Below, piece after piece: positions 1 to 10,565 of a stretch of DNA of 64,000 nt. The stretch is from an uncultured Pelagibacteraceae bacterium (GTDB taxonomy: Bacteria > Pseudomonadota > Alphaproteobacteria > Pelagibacterales > Pelagibacteraceae), in the NCBI GenBank assembly GCA_902541515.1, contig CACBRD010000002.1:1-64000 (forward strand), in the 5' to 3' direction. The translations under genes and the position numbers were made by a program. Within the stretch, counting starts at the first letter, position 1. Each line of letters opens with the position of its first letter. The notes beneath the pieces are model-generated. The model saw only the letters and a list, made by a program, of their open reading frames with translations, searched no databases and was not told the origin of the DNA.

Positions 1-470
1 AACAACAAATTGAAAATTTAAATGTTATTAATGATGACGCTTTAGAGAGTAATAAAATTAAAATACCTGTTTGTTGTGATGAAAGTTTTTCATTAGATAT
101 AAAAAGATTAGAGGAAAAGTTACAAATAACTCGTGATAAAATTTATGAGAAATTTTTCGGTAAGGAATTTTTTTGTTACATGACTGGTTTTATTGCAGGT
201 ATGCCTTTTCTGGGTGATCTGGAAAATAAGCTGCAGGCAAAACGTTTGGAAACACCGAGAGTAAAAGTGCCTAAGGGTTCAGTTGGATTAACAGAACAAT
301 TTGCAAATGTTTATACATTCGAAAGTCCTGGTGGGTGGAATATCATTGGAAATACACCACAAGTTATTTTTGATAGCACTAATGAGAATAATCCAAATTT
401 AATTAATCCAGGTGATGTAGTTACTTTCGAGCAAATTACTAAAGATCAATATTACAATAACAATGAATAA
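1..470 (+). CDS. pxpB: 5-oxoprolinase subunit B (PxpB/KipI family), 5' truncated by window start
   Basis: Reading frame is open from base 3 (QQIENLNVINDDALESNKIKIPVCCDESFSLD...) into the 180..470 ORF; KipI-family motif MTGFIAGMPFLGDL...TPRVKVPKGSVGL...YTFESPGGWNIIGNTP; followed by pxpC. Confidence 0.9.
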   Translation, partial: QQIENLNVINDDALESNKIKIPVCCDESFSLDIKRLEEKLQITRDKIYEKFFGKEFFCYMTGFIAGMPFLGDLENKLQAKRLETPRVKVPKGSVGLTEQFANVYTFESPGGWNIIGNTPQVIFDSTNENNPNLINPGDVVTFEQITKDQYYNNNE

Positions 471-1407
471 AAATTATTTTGAAATAAAAAGAGCTGGAAT
501 AAACACAACATTTCAAGATCAAGGTAGAGACAATCTTTATCATATTGGTATTCCATTTAGTGGAGCAATGGATAATAGAAATTTTCAAATTTCTAACAAA
601 CTTGTTGGTAATCAAGTAAATTTTCCAATAATTGAATTTGCTTATCAAGGTCCTTTGTTAAAGTATTTTGGTGAAAAGATTAATTTTGCGATTACAGGAG
701 ATGTAAAATTTATAATTAGAAAAAAAAATAATGCTATCGAAGGAACTTGTTATCAATCTTTCACTTTAGAAAATGGTGATGAATTGGATATTATAAGCAC
801 TAATAAATCTGTTTATGGATATTTAGCAGTAAGTGGTGAATTTGATGTAAATTATCAATGGTCAAGTTGCTCTGTTAACACAAAAGCAAACATAGGTGCA
901 AATAATGGAAAAAAAATAGAAGATGGACAAAAGATTTATATTTTAAATATCAATAAAAATTTAAGTGATAAAAAATTAAATTACATTAATACAAAAATTG
1001 AAAATATCAGAGTTATCCAAGGAACAAATTATGACTATTTTTCTGACGAAGGAAAAAAAATTTTTTTTGAGAAAGAATTTGTAATATCAAAATTATCAGA
1101 TCGTATGGGTATGAGACTAGAAGGACCAAAAATAAAAAATATTGTTGATACCAATATTAAATCGGAAGGTTTATTAAAAGGTGTTATTCAAGTACCCGCA
1201 GATGGAAATCCAATAATTATGCTTTCAGATCATGGCACTATTGGAGGTTATCCTAAAATAGGAGTTGTTATCAGTGCAGATTATGACAAGTTGGTTCAAT
1301 TAACCCCAGGTTCAAAGATTAAATTTAAAAAAGTCGAATTAGCTGATGCAGAAACATTATTTAAACTATATGACTTAGAGACGCAAAATTTAATTTCACA
1401 AATTTAA
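463..1407 (+). CDS. pxpC: 5-oxoprolinase subunit C (biotin-dependent carboxyltransferase-like, PxpC/KipA family)
   Basis: ORF with KipA-family features (DQGR...GIPFSGAMD, LSDRMGMRLEGP, DGNPIIMLSDHGTIGGYPKIGVV); overlaps pxpB. Confidence 0.9.
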   Translation: MNKNYFEIKRAGINTTFQDQGRDNLYHIGIPFSGAMDNRNFQISNKLVGNQVNFPIIEFAYQGPLLKYFGEKINFAITGDVKFIIRKKNNAIEGTCYQSFTLENGDELDIISTNKSVYGYLAVSGEFDVNYQWSSCSVNTKANIGANNGKKIEDGQKIYILNINKNLSDKKLNYINTKIENIRVIQGTNYDYFSDEGKKIFFEKEFVISKLSDRMGMRLEGPKIKNIVDTNIKSEGLLKGVIQVPADGNPIIMLSDHGTIGGYPKIGVVISADYDKLVQLTPGSKIKFKKVELADAETLFKLYDLETQNLISQI

Positions 1408-2285
1408 TGACTTTTATAAGAAACTTACCTGGACCATTATTAATTTTTTTAGGTGCCTTAAGTTTAAGTTTTGGTGGATTAATTGTAAAATCTTTTGAGG
1501 GAGCTACATTATGGCAAATTCTATTTTGGAGATCTTTATTTTTTTCTTTAACAGTTCTAGCTTTCTTAATTTTAAGTTATAGAGGAAAAACAATTGAGTC
1601 ATTTTATAAATCTGGATTACCGGGATTTTTTGGTGGAATTATTTTATCTTTTGGTTTTTGTGGATATGTGTTTGCTATGTACAACACCACTGTTGCTAAT
1701 ACTAATTTTATCATTTCACTTCAAATACTATTTCTTGCAATATTTGGATATTTTTTCCTTAAGGAAAAAATAAATTTAATTACTTTGTTTTCAATCTGTC
1801 TGGCGATGACAGGTGTTTTATTAATGGTTGGCAACTCATTATCTCCTGGAGAATTATCTGGAAACCTTGCAGCTTTTACAATGCCAATTACTTTTGCAGT
1901 TTTAATAATGATTGTGAGAAAATTTCCCTCTGTGGATATGGTGCCAGCCCAGTTCGTTGCTGGTGTAAGTTCATGTCTAATTGGTTTTTTGCTTTCCACT
2001 AAAATCATGATTTCTCCTCATGATATCTTTTTGGGTTTTCTCGCAGGTTTTTTTCAAGTTGGTTTTGGTTTTATATTTATAACTATCGGTGCAAGAACAA
2101 CACCTTCTGCAATGGTTGGAATCATAATGTTATCCGAATCTGTCCTAGGACCGATATGGGCATTCCTTTTCGTAAGTGAAAGACCCTCTGTATTTGGATT
2201 AATTGGTGGCGCAATTATACTTTCTGCGGTTTTATTACAATTTTACTCGCTTTTAAGTAAACAAAAAAAAATTGTTTCTGATTGA
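1407..2285 (+). CDS. EamA/DMT family permease
   Basis: Multi-TM ORF with EamA-like repeats (LGALSLSFGGLIVKSFEGATLWQILFWRS; ESVLGPIWAFLFVSERPS). Confidence 0.85.
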   Translation: MTFIRNLPGPLLIFLGALSLSFGGLIVKSFEGATLWQILFWRSLFFSLTVLAFLILSYRGKTIESFYKSGLPGFFGGIILSFGFCGYVFAMYNTTVANTNFIISLQILFLAIFGYFFLKEKINLITLFSICLAMTGVLLMVGNSLSPGELSGNLAAFTMPITFAVLIMIVRKFPSVDMVPAQFVAGVSSCLIGFLLSTKIMISPHDIFLGFLAGFFQVGFGFIFITIGARTTPSAMVGIIMLSESVLGPIWAFLFVSERPSVFGLIGGAIILSAVLLQFYSLLSKQKKIVSD

Positions 2286-2310
2286 CTTTTTTCCACACAT
2301 GTAAGAATAT

Positions 2311-2475
2311 CCTGACACGGGAGAGACTACAGATTATCGTAGCGCCGAAGGAGCAACCACCCAGGAATCTCTCAGGCAAAAAGGACCGTAACATATTAAC
2401 TCTGGAAAGAGATTTAATTCTCGCCGAAGGAGCAAAACTCTCAGGCAAATATACAGATGGGTACAAAGAGTTAAT
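2311..2475 (+). promoter_or_regulatory. Tandem (two-aptamer) glycine riboswitch upstream of gcvT
   Basis: Two copies of the conserved glycine-aptamer core: gcgccgaaggagcaa...aatctctcaggcaaaaggacc (approx. 2342-2386) and tcgccgaaggagcaaaactctcaggcaaa (approx. 2421-2449), directly upstream of gcvT. Confidence 0.95.
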
Positions 2476-3579
2476 ATGGAAACAAAAAAAACATCGCTGT
2501 ACCAATTACATCAAGATTGTAATGCAAAATTTGTTGAATTTGCAGGCTATCAAATGCCGATACAATATTCGGAAGGTATTGTAGAAGAACACAAATTCAC
2601 ACGAAATCACTCAGGTATCTTTGATGTTTCCCATATGGGTCAGCTATTTATTTATGGTGGTGAAGACTTAATCAAAGATTTAGAAAAAATTTTTCCTTTA
2701 GATCTTAAAAATTTGAAATTAAATCATTCAAAATACAGCTTCTTAATGGACAAAGATGCTGGGATACATGATGATTTAATTATCACAAAAACAAAAGAAG
2801 GTTTTTTGATAATCCTCAATGCAGCATGTAAAGATAATGACTTTAAAATTTTAAAAGAATTTCTTGGGGATAAGTACAAAATGGTTATGGATGAAAATAG
2901 ATCTCTAATTGCCATTCAGGGTCCTAAATCATCAGAAATTCTTAATGATGTAATTAATGGTGTGAAAGATCTAAATTTTATGTCTGGAAACTGGTTTACA
3001 TTTGAAAATCAGAAAGTTTATATTACGCGATCTGGTTACACAGGCGAAGACGGTTTTGAAATATCAATTGTAAATGATTTTGTAGACCAATTAACTAGAG
3101 AATTAATCAACAAAGGATCTAAATTGATAGGTCTTGGAGCAAGAGATACATTAAGATTGGAAGCAGGTTTATGTCTTTATGGTCATGATCTTGATAAAGA
3201 CAAAACTCCAGTGGAAGCAAATTTAAAGTGGGCTATTTCAAAAGAAAGAATCTCTAAGGGAGATTTTATTGGCTCTGACATAATTATTAAACAATTAAAT
3301 GATGGTGTCAGTAAAATAAGAGTTGGAATTAAACCTGAAGGCAGAATTATTGCTAGAGAAAAAACAAAAATATTTAATCAATCAGATGTTCACATTGGAG
3401 AAATCACAAGTGGTACATTTGGACCAAGTGTCAATGGACCTGTTGCAATGGGTTATGTGGAAAATGAATTTTCAAAAAAAAATACTAAAGTATTTTTAGA
3501 AGTCAGAGGTAAAAAACATCCTGCAAGTATTTGCAGCTTACCATTTTACAAAAAAAGTTATGTTAAAGGGGTAAACTAA
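2476..3579 (+). CDS. gcvT: Glycine cleavage system T protein (aminomethyltransferase)
   Basis: GcvT motifs ([43 protein letters not shown]); followed by gcvH and gcvP. Confidence 0.97.
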   Translation: METKKTSLYQLHQDCNAKFVEFAGYQMPIQYSEGIVEEHKFTRNHSGIFDVSHMGQLFIYGGEDLIKDLEKIFPLDLKNLKLNHSKYSFLMDKDAGIHDDLIITKTKEGFLIILNAACKDNDFKILKEFLGDKYKMVMDENRSLIAIQGPKSSEILNDVINGVKDLNFMSGNWFTFENQKVYITRSGYTGEDGFEISIVNDFVDQLTRELINKGSKLIGLGARDTLRLEAGLCLYGHDLDKDKTPVEANLKWAISKERISKGDFIGSDIIIKQLNDGVSKIRVGIKPEGRIIAREKTKIFNQSDVHIGEITSGTFGPSVNGPVAMGYVENEFSKKNTKVFLEVRGKKHPASICSLPFYKKSYVKGVN

Positions 3580-3959
3580 TGAGTGAAGTGAAATATTCAA
3601 AAGAACACGAGTGGATTAAATTAGATGGAGATGTTGCAACAATTGGTATCACAAAACATGCTACAGAGATGTTAGGTGATATAGTTTTTGCAGAACTTCC
3701 AGAAAAAGGTTCTAGCGTAGAGAAAGATGGTACAGCTGGTGTTGTAGAGTCAACGAAAGCTGCTAGCGATGTATATACCCCTGTGAGCGGTGAAGTAGTT
3801 GATACCAATCAAGCTATAGTAGATGATCCATCAAAGATTAATCAAGACCCGGAGGACTCAGCGTGGTTTTTTAAACTAAAAATAAAAGATCCATCAGAAA
3901 TGAATACTTTAATGAATAAAGACGATTACGATAAATTTGCAAAGGAGACTTCAGCATAA
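3579..3959 (+). CDS. gcvH: Glycine cleavage system H protein
   Basis: Lipoyl-type domain [20 protein letters not shown]...[18 protein letters not shown]; in gcv operon. Confidence 0.97.
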   Translation: MSEVKYSKEHEWIKLDGDVATIGITKHATEMLGDIVFAELPEKGSSVEKDGTAGVVESTKAASDVYTPVSGEVVDTNQAIVDDPSKINQDPEDSAWFFKLKIKDPSEMNTLMNKDDYDKFAKETSA

Positions 3960-6829
3960 TGTTACCAAATTCAGAAAAAGATTTTTTAAGAAGACATATT
4001 GGTCCTTCAAAAGAAGACCAATCAAAAATGTTAAAAGAATTAAATTATAAGTCACTAGATGAATTGATTGATAATACTGTTCCAGAAAAAATAAAGTTTA
4101 AAGGTGAACTTAATATTGGTGATTCAAATTCAGAGTATGAGGCATTAAGAAAGTTACGAGCAATTTCGAAGAAAAATCAAGTCTACTCAAATTTTATTGG
4201 TATGGGTTATTATGGAACCTATACACCCTATGTAATTTTGAGAAATATATTAGAAAATCCAGGTTGGTACACTTCCTATACACCTTATCAGCCTGAGGTA
4301 GCTCAAGGAAGACTTGAGATGTTATTAAACTTTCAACAAATGATTGTTGACTTTACTGGGATGGATATTGCCAATGCATCTTTATTAGATGAAGGCACAG
4401 CAGCAGCAGAAGCCATGGGTTTAAGTCACAGATTAAATAAAAAAGATAGTAATTTAGTTTTTGTCTCTGAAGATTGTCACCCTCAAACAATAAATGTAAT
4501 TCAAACAAGAGCTGAACCTATGGGTTTAAAGGTTTTAGTCGGTAAAGAAGATGAAGTTTTAGATAAACTAAAAGAGGATTTAGTTTGTGGAATTTTACAA
4601 TATCCAGGAACTTTAGGAGATATTAAAGACCCAAGTGAAGCAATTAGCAAAATTCACAAAAAGAATGGGAAGGCGGTATTAGCTTGTGATCTGTTGGCTT
4701 TAGCAAAATTAAAAACACCAAGAGAACTTGGTGCCGACATTGCAGTTGGAAGCTCTCAAAGATTTGGTATTCCAATGGGATATGGAGGTCCACATGCAGC
4801 TTTTTTTGCAACAAAAGACGAATTTAAAAGATCAATGCCTGGAAGGATTGTCGGTGTATCAGTTGATAGACATGGTAATAAAGCTTACAGATTATCATTA
4901 CAAACAAGAGAGCAACATATCAGAAGAGATAAGGCGACGAGTAATATTTGTACTGCCCAAGCTTTATTAGCAATTGTGTCAGCAGCGTATGCTATTTATC
5001 ATGGCCCGGATGGAATTAAAAATATTTCGGAAAGAGTGTCTCAATTAGCAAAAAGTTTTGCTGATAAAATAAAACAATCTGGATACGAGCTTTATTCAAA
5101 TAATTTTTTTGACACTGTAACGATTATTACTAAAGAAAAGACTGATCAAATTTATAAGAATGCTCTGAACCAGAGAGTTAATATTCGAAAAGTAAATTCT
5201 GAAATGCTTGCTGTCTCATTTGATGAGAGAAAAAATGTATATAGAGTAAATCAACTATTAAAAATTTTTAATGCAGCAGAATCAATCAAAAAAGAAGATC
5301 CATCGATAAGTTTACCTAATCTTCCAAAAAATTTATTAAGAACTTCAAAATATTTAGAACATCCAGTTTTCAACTCATATCATTCAGAAACTGAAATGCT
5401 TAGATATTTAAAAAGATTAGAAGATAAAGATATAGCATTGAATAGAACTATGATTGCACTTGGTTCTTGTACAATGAAATTAAATGCTGCTGCCGAAATG
5501 ATCCCAATATCATGGAAAGAATTTGCAGAACCTCATCCGTTTGTCCCAATTGAACAAATGGAAGGTTTTAGAGATTTATTCACTGATCTAAAAAATTGGT
5601 TGCGTTCTATAACTGGTTTTTCAGGTGTTTCTTTGCAACCTAATGCAGGTGCTCAAGGTGAGTATGCGGGCTTAATGGTTATTAGAAAGTATCATTTAGA
5701 TAGAGGTGAGGCTAATCGTAATATATGTTTAATTCCAAGTTCAGCACATGGTACTAACCCAGCAAGTGCACAAATGGTTGGAATGAAGGTGGTAGTTGTT
5801 AATTGTGATAAAGAGGGAAATGTTGATTTTGATGATTTAAAGAAAAAAGCTGAACAACATTCGGAAAATCTTGGGGCACTAATGGTAACTTATCCATCTA
5901 CCCATGGAGTATTTGAAGAAAAAATAACTGATATCTGTGAGTTAGTTCACAAACATGGTGGACAAGTGTATATGGATGGAGCAAATTTAAACGCCTTAGT
6001 TGGAGTTGCAAAGCCTGGAAATTTTGGTCCAGATGTCTGTCATATTAATTTACATAAAACATTTTGTATACCACACGGCGGGGGAGGACCAGGTATGGGA
6101 CCGATTGCTTGTAAAAGACATTTACAAGTTTATCTACCTAATCATCCAGTGATTAAAGATTGTGGACCAACATCTGGCATTGGAGCAGTCTCGGCAGCTC
6201 CTTGGGGTAGTTCAAGTATTCTTTCAATTTCTTGGATGTACATTAAAATGATGGGATCAGCAGGGTTAAAGCTTGCTACTGAAGTAGCAATATTAAATGC
6301 AAATTATATTGCTCATAGACTTAAAGATCACTTTCCAATTCTGTATAAAGGATCAAATGGAAATGTTGCTCATGAATGTATTATTGATATTAGAAATATT
6401 AAATCAGAGACAGGAGTAACCGAAGAAGATATTGCAAAAAGATTAATAGATTATGGGTTTCATGCACCAACTATGTCATGGCCAGTAGCTGGTACAATGA
6501 TGATAGAGCCAACTGAAAGTGAGGGTTTGTCAGAACTCGATAGATTTTGTGATACTTTAATTAAGATTAAAGAAGAAATTGAAAAAATTAAATCAGGTGA
6601 ATTTGATAAAATAGACAATCCAATAAAAAATGCTCCTCACACGGACAGCGAACTAGCTTCTGATGATTGGACGCATAAATATTCAAGAGCAGAAGCTGCT
6701 TATCCAGCAAAATTTTTAAGAGCTAATAAATTTTGGCCTCCAGTTGCAAGAGTAGATAATGTTTATGGTGACAAGAATATATTCTGTACTTGTCCAAGCA
6801 TAGATGAATTTAAAGAAGATGCAGCTTAA
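3959..6829 (+). CDS. gcvP: Glycine dehydrogenase (decarboxylating), P protein
   Basis: 956 aa; DFLRRHIGPS N-terminus, PLP-site region MDGANLNALVG...DVCHINLHKTFCIPHGGGGPGMGP. Confidence 0.98.
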   Translation: MLPNSEKDFLRRHIGPSKEDQSKMLKELNYKSLDELIDNTVPEKIKFKGELNIGDSNSEYEALRKLRAISKKNQVYSNFIGMGYYGTYTPYVILRNILENPGWYTSYTPYQPEVAQGRLEMLLNFQQMIVDFTGMDIANASLLDEGTAAAEAMGLSHRLNKKDSNLVFVSEDCHPQTINVIQTRAEPMGLKVLVGKEDEVLDKLKEDLVCGILQYPGTLGDIKDPSEAISKIHKKNGKAVLACDLLALAKLKTPRELGADIAVGSSQRFGIPMGYGGPHAAFFATKDEFKRSMPGRIVGVSVDRHGNKAYRLSLQTREQHIRRDKATSNICTAQALLAIVSAAYAIYHGPDGIKNISERVSQLAKSFADKIKQSGYELYSNNFFDTVTIITKEKTDQIYKNALNQRVNIRKVNSEMLAVSFDERKNVYRVNQLLKIFNAAESIKKEDPSISLPNLPKNLLRTSKYLEHPVFNSYHSETEMLRYLKRLEDKDIALNRTMIALGSCTMKLNAAAEMIPISWKEFAEPHPFVPIEQMEGFRDLFTDLKNWLRSITGFSGVSLQPNAGAQGEYAGLMVIRKYHLDRGEANRNICLIPSSAHGTNPASAQMVGMKVVVVNCDKEGNVDFDDLKKKAEQHSENLGALMVTYPSTHGVFEEKITDICELVHKHGGQVYMDGANLNALVGVAKPGNFGPDVCHINLHKTFCIPHGGGGPGMGPIACKRHLQVYLPNHPVIKDCGPTSGIGAVSAAPWGSSSILSISWMYIKMMGSAGLKLATEVAILNANYIAHRLKDHFPILYKGSNGNVAHECIIDIRNIKSETGVTEEDIAKRLIDYGFHAPTMSWPVAGTMMIEPTESEGLSELDRFCDTLIKIKEEIEKIKSGEFDKIDNPIKNAPHTDSELASDDWTHKYSRAEAAYPAKFLRANKFWPPVARVDNVYGDKNIFCTCPSIDEFKEDAA

Positions 6830-6835
6830 CAATTA

Positions 6836-8074
6836 ATGAAGATTGCTGTTGTCGGCTCAGGCATATCAGGATTAAGCGCTGCATATTACTTATCAAAAAA
6901 ACATCATGTAGATCTTTTCGAGAAAGAAGATCGTTTCGGTGGTCACTCTCATACTATTGATTTATCGTTTAGTACAAAAAAAGTTCCAGTTGATATAGGT
7001 TTTATTGTATTTAATTACGCAACTTACCCAAATTTAATTAATTTTTTTGAGGAGAATAATATTGCAATTGAAAAAAGCGATATGTCTTTTTCTGTATCAG
7101 TTGAAAAATCTTCATTTGAATATTGCGGTCGAGGATTAAATGGAATTTTTTCAAATAAGACCAATCTGTTTAATCTAAGATTCCTCAAAATGTTTTTTGA
7201 TATAATAAAGTTTTACAAAAAATGTGATAATATGAAAAAAATTGATCAAGAGACTACACTTGGTGATTATTTGAGAAAGGAAAATCTTTCAAAAGAGTTT
7301 ATCAACTTTCATTTGATACCAATGGTCTCAGCCATATGGTCAATGCCACCAAGTGCTGCTAGTCAAATGCCGTTAAGATTTTTCTTAAAGTTTTTCCAAA
7401 ATCATGGTTTGTTTAAATTAAAAAATAGACCTCAGTGGTATACTGTGTCAAATCGAAGTAGAGCTTATGTTCAAAACATTATTTCAAAAATCAGTGGTGA
7501 ACATTTCAAAAATTATTCAATCAAAAAAATTAAAACAAAAACAACAGGTATAGATTTATATTATGGTGGAGAAAGTGAATATTTTGGATACGACAAAGTT
7601 GTTTTAGCAACACATGCAGATGAAGCTTTATCAATAATTGATAATCCAACCGATCAAGAAAAGAATGTGCTTTCAAATTATAAGTATAAGGAAAATATTG
7701 CCTATATTCATACCGATGAACAAGCTATGCCAAAAAATAAAAAAGCTTGGTGTTCATGGAATTCATCAATGAAAAAGGATGAAATAGAAAAAAATTCAAT
7801 TACATATTGGTTAAATTTATTACAAAACCTTAAATGTGATGAAAATATTTTTCTTACCTTAAATCCTTATTTTAAAATTGATGATAAGAAAATTTTAAAA
7901 AAAGTAAGATTTACACATCCATATTTTGATCAATCTGCACTAAATTTTCAAAGTCAGCTTACAAATTTACAAAATAAAAGAAATATTCTTTATTGTGGTA
8001 GTTATTTTGGTTACGGTTTTCATGAAGATGGAATAAAATCATCTATTGAAATGCTTAAAACCCTTAATGACTAG
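6836..8074 (+). CDS. FAD-dependent amine-oxidase-like oxidoreductase (COG2907 type, CFA-synthase-associated)
   Basis: N-terminal Rossmann motif MKIAVVGSGISGLSAAYYLSKKHHVDLFEKEDRFGGHSHTID; next to DUF1365 and Cfa genes. Confidence 0.85.
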   Translation: MKIAVVGSGISGLSAAYYLSKKHHVDLFEKEDRFGGHSHTIDLSFSTKKVPVDIGFIVFNYATYPNLINFFEENNIAIEKSDMSFSVSVEKSSFEYCGRGLNGIFSNKTNLFNLRFLKMFFDIIKFYKKCDNMKKIDQETTLGDYLRKENLSKEFINFHLIPMVSAIWSMPPSAASQMPLRFFLKFFQNHGLFKLKNRPQWYTVSNRSRAYVQNIISKISGEHFKNYSIKKIKTKTTGIDLYYGGESEYFGYDKVVLATHADEALSIIDNPTDQEKNVLSNYKYKENIAYIHTDEQAMPKNKKAWCSWNSSMKKDEIEKNSITYWLNLLQNLKCDENIFLTLNPYFKIDDKKILKKVRFTHPYFDQSALNFQSQLTNLQNKRNILYCGSYFGYGFHEDGIKSSIEMLKTLND

Positions 8075-8825
8075 TTGTATATATAATGGCGCTGTAATTC
8101 ACAAAAGATTTAAACCAAAGATACACTTTTTTAAGTATAGGGTATTTTCACTTTTAATTGATCTTTCTGAATTAGAAAAATTAAATAAAACGATTAATTT
8201 TTTTTCATATAATAAATTTAATTTAATTAGTTTTTTTGATAAAGATCATGGAGATAGAGATGGATCACTCTTAACCGATTGGGTTAAAAAAAATCTTAAA
8301 CAAAATAATATTAGTAGTGAAAATATTAGAATTAAACTTTTATGTTACCCAAGAATCCTTGGATATGTTTTTAATCCATTAAGTGTTTTTTATGTGTACA
8401 ATAATAACAATGATTTGATATCCATATTATATGAAGTCAAAAATACTTTTGGTGAGCAACACACTTATGTTTTTAAAGTAAAAAATGATAATTTATTGCA
8501 ACACAATTGTGAGAAAAAATTTCATGTTTCACCATTCATTGAAATGAATTGTAGTTATTTTTTTAGAATTTTAAAACCTGCAGATAAGATCTCAGTAATC
8601 ATAGATCAATATCAATTAAACGAAAAAATATTATATGCCTCTCAAGATGGGAAAAGAAAAGATTTTACAACTTCAGAGTTAATTAAATCTTATTTAAAAC
8701 ATCCCCTAATGACGTTTAAAATTATTGCAGCGATACATTTTGAAGCGTTTAAATTATGGACCAAAGGAATAAAGTTTATCAAAAAAAAATTGAAAATAAG
8801 AAACAACATATCTTTTGAAAATTAA
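8067..8825 (+). CDS. DUF1365 family protein
   Basis: IYNGAVIHKRFKPKIHFFKYRVFSLLIDLSEL...LLCYPRILGYVFNPLSVFYVYN is typical of DUF1365; ATG at 8067 preferred over the ORF-track start 8046. Confidence 0.85.
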   Translation: MTSCIYNGAVIHKRFKPKIHFFKYRVFSLLIDLSELEKLNKTINFFSYNKFNLISFFDKDHGDRDGSLLTDWVKKNLKQNNISSENIRIKLLCYPRILGYVFNPLSVFYVYNNNNDLISILYEVKNTFGEQHTYVFKVKNDNLLQHNCEKKFHVSPFIEMNCSYFFRILKPADKISVIIDQYQLNEKILYASQDGKRKDFTTSELIKSYLKHPLMTFKIIAAIHFEAFKLWTKGIKFIKKKLKIRNNISFEN

Positions 8826-10003
8826 TGTCCTTAAATAGACTTTCAGACAAACTGGTTTTTAACATGTTAGCCGGAATAAATGTTGGATTTCTAGAAATTA
8901 CAAATTATCAAGGAGAAGTTTTTAAATTTGGAAATCCTCAGGATAATTTAAAAGCTAAATTGAAAATTAAAAAACCAAATTTTTCTTTTAATCTTATAAA
9001 GGGTGGCAGCATTGGTTTTGCTGAGTCTTACATGAGAGGAGAATTTGAAACTGATAATTTATCCAATCTCATTGAAATAACAGCTCGAAACATTAAAATC
9101 ATATACAAGTTTTCAGGTTTATTCGATTTTCCAATTATAAATTTTTTAAAAGGGATCTTTATAAAAAATACAAAAAATAGAAGTAAGAAAAATATTGCAA
9201 AACATTATGACTTAGGAAATGATTTTTTTTCTTTATGGCTTGATGAAACCTTAACTTACTCAAGCGGAATTTTTAGTGAGACCACTAAAGATCTCTCAGA
9301 TGCACAAAATAACAAATATCAAAAAATGATAGATTTAATAAAACCAAATCATGGCGACAGAGTTTTAGAAATCGGATGTGGCTGGGGTGGTTTTGCAGAA
9401 TATTTAGGAAAAAAATATGATGTAAAATTAGATTGTATTACTATTTCAAAAAAACAATTCGAATATGCAAAAAAAAGAATTCATAATTGTGGTTTAAATG
9501 AAAAAGTAAATATCGAAATAAAGGATTATAGAGATTTAAAGAATAAATATAATTCAATAGCGTCCATAGAAATGATTGAAGCTGTAGGGCAAAATTATTT
9601 GGAAAGTTATTTTAAAACTATTAAGAAAAACCTTTCTGCAGATGGTAGGGCAGCCATTCAAGCAATTACAATAGATGATAGTTTATTTGATAGATATAAA
9701 ACGAAACAAGATTTTATTCAAAAATATATTTTTCCAGGAGGATTTTTGCCAAGTAAAAATAGCTTAAACAAATATGTTTCAGACAATGGTTTAACAATAA
9801 AGTCTTACGACTCATATGCTGATCATTATGCAAATACATTAGCTATTTGGAAAAATGAATTTAATAGAAAATGGGATCTCATTAAAAAACAAGGTTTTGA
9901 TTTAACTTTTAAAAGAATGTGGGAGTTTTACCTATCTTATTGTGAGGCTGGATTTAAATCGAAAAATATTGATCTGATACAATTTTCAATTCAAAATAAA
10001 TAA
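8825..10003 (+). CDS. Cyclopropane-fatty-acyl-phospholipid synthase family SAM-dependent methyltransferase
   Basis: NIAKHYDLGNDFFSLWLDETLTYSSGIF, VLEIGCGWGGFAEY, FIQKYIFPGGFLPS motifs. Confidence 0.93.
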   Translation: MSLNRLSDKLVFNMLAGINVGFLEITNYQGEVFKFGNPQDNLKAKLKIKKPNFSFNLIKGGSIGFAESYMRGEFETDNLSNLIEITARNIKIIYKFSGLFDFPIINFLKGIFIKNTKNRSKKNIAKHYDLGNDFFSLWLDETLTYSSGIFSETTKDLSDAQNNKYQKMIDLIKPNHGDRVLEIGCGWGGFAEYLGKKYDVKLDCITISKKQFEYAKKRIHNCGLNEKVNIEIKDYRDLKNKYNSIASIEMIEAVGQNYLESYFKTIKKNLSADGRAAIQAITIDDSLFDRYKTKQDFIQKYIFPGGFLPSKNSLNKYVSDNGLTIKSYDSYADHYANTLAIWKNEFNRKWDLIKKQGFDLTFKRMWEFYLSYCEAGFKSKNIDLIQFSIQNK

Positions 10004-10016
10004 ATGTAGGAGGCTG

Positions 10017-10565
10017 GTGAGCAAAATAATAAACTTAAGATCAATTTTATTGATAATCTTTTTATTCTTAATTACAAACTGCTCAAATAATAGCGATATG
10101 AAACCAGAAGATTTTAAAGGTAAAGAACCGAGATTAATCATAGAAAATTACTTGTCAGGCAATGTTAAAGCTTGGGGAGTTCTTCAGAATAGATCTGGAA
10201 AAGTTACTAGACAATTTTCAGCAGATTTAGATGGTAAGTGGGATGGCAAGCAATTAATTCTTGATGAAAAATTTAATTGGGATGACGGTGAAATACAAAC
10301 TAGACAATGGCAAATTACTAAAATAGACGACAACAATTATGAGGGAACTGCTGGAGACGTAGTTGGTAAAGCCAGGGGATATTCATATGGTCCCGCATTT
10401 AAATTTGAGTATGTTTTATTAGTTCCAGTAAAAGGTAAAGAAATTAAGATTACTTTCGATGATTGGATTTTCAAACAGGATGATCGAGTAGCAATTAATA
10501 GAGCTACAATGACTAAATTTGGAATTAAAGTTGCTGAATTGACTGTAGTATTTGTAAAAGATTAA
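10017..10565 (+). CDS. DUF3833-like lipoprotein
   Basis: GTG start with strong GGAGG SD; lipobox-like LLIIFLFLITNCSNNSDM; KPEDFKGKEPRLIIENYLSGNVKAWGVLQNRSGKVTRQF typical of DUF3833; genomic context. Confidence 0.8.
   Translation: MSKIINLRSILLIIFLFLITNCSNNSDMKPEDFKGKEPRLIIENYLSGNVKAWGVLQNRSGKVTRQFSADLDGKWDGKQLILDEKFNWDDGEIQTRQWQITKIDDNNYEGTAGDVVGKARGYSYGPAFKFEYVLLVPVKGKEIKITFDDWIFKQDDRVAINRATMTKFGIKVAELTVVFVKD

Noticed and set aside
439-648. Antisense ORF inside pxpC, with many similar ORFs (e.g. 1721..2008, 3563..3808, 18081..18416, 43589..43819, 54252..54482)
   Set aside because: Antisense to or out of frame with well-supported genes, low-complexity translations; chance ORFs in AT-rich sequence.
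2215-2584. ORFs 2215..2505 (-) and 2282..2584 (+) over the gcvT leader
   Set aside because: They overlap the tandem glycine riboswitch and gcvT start; the translation shows no protein family signal and the RNA explanation is strong.
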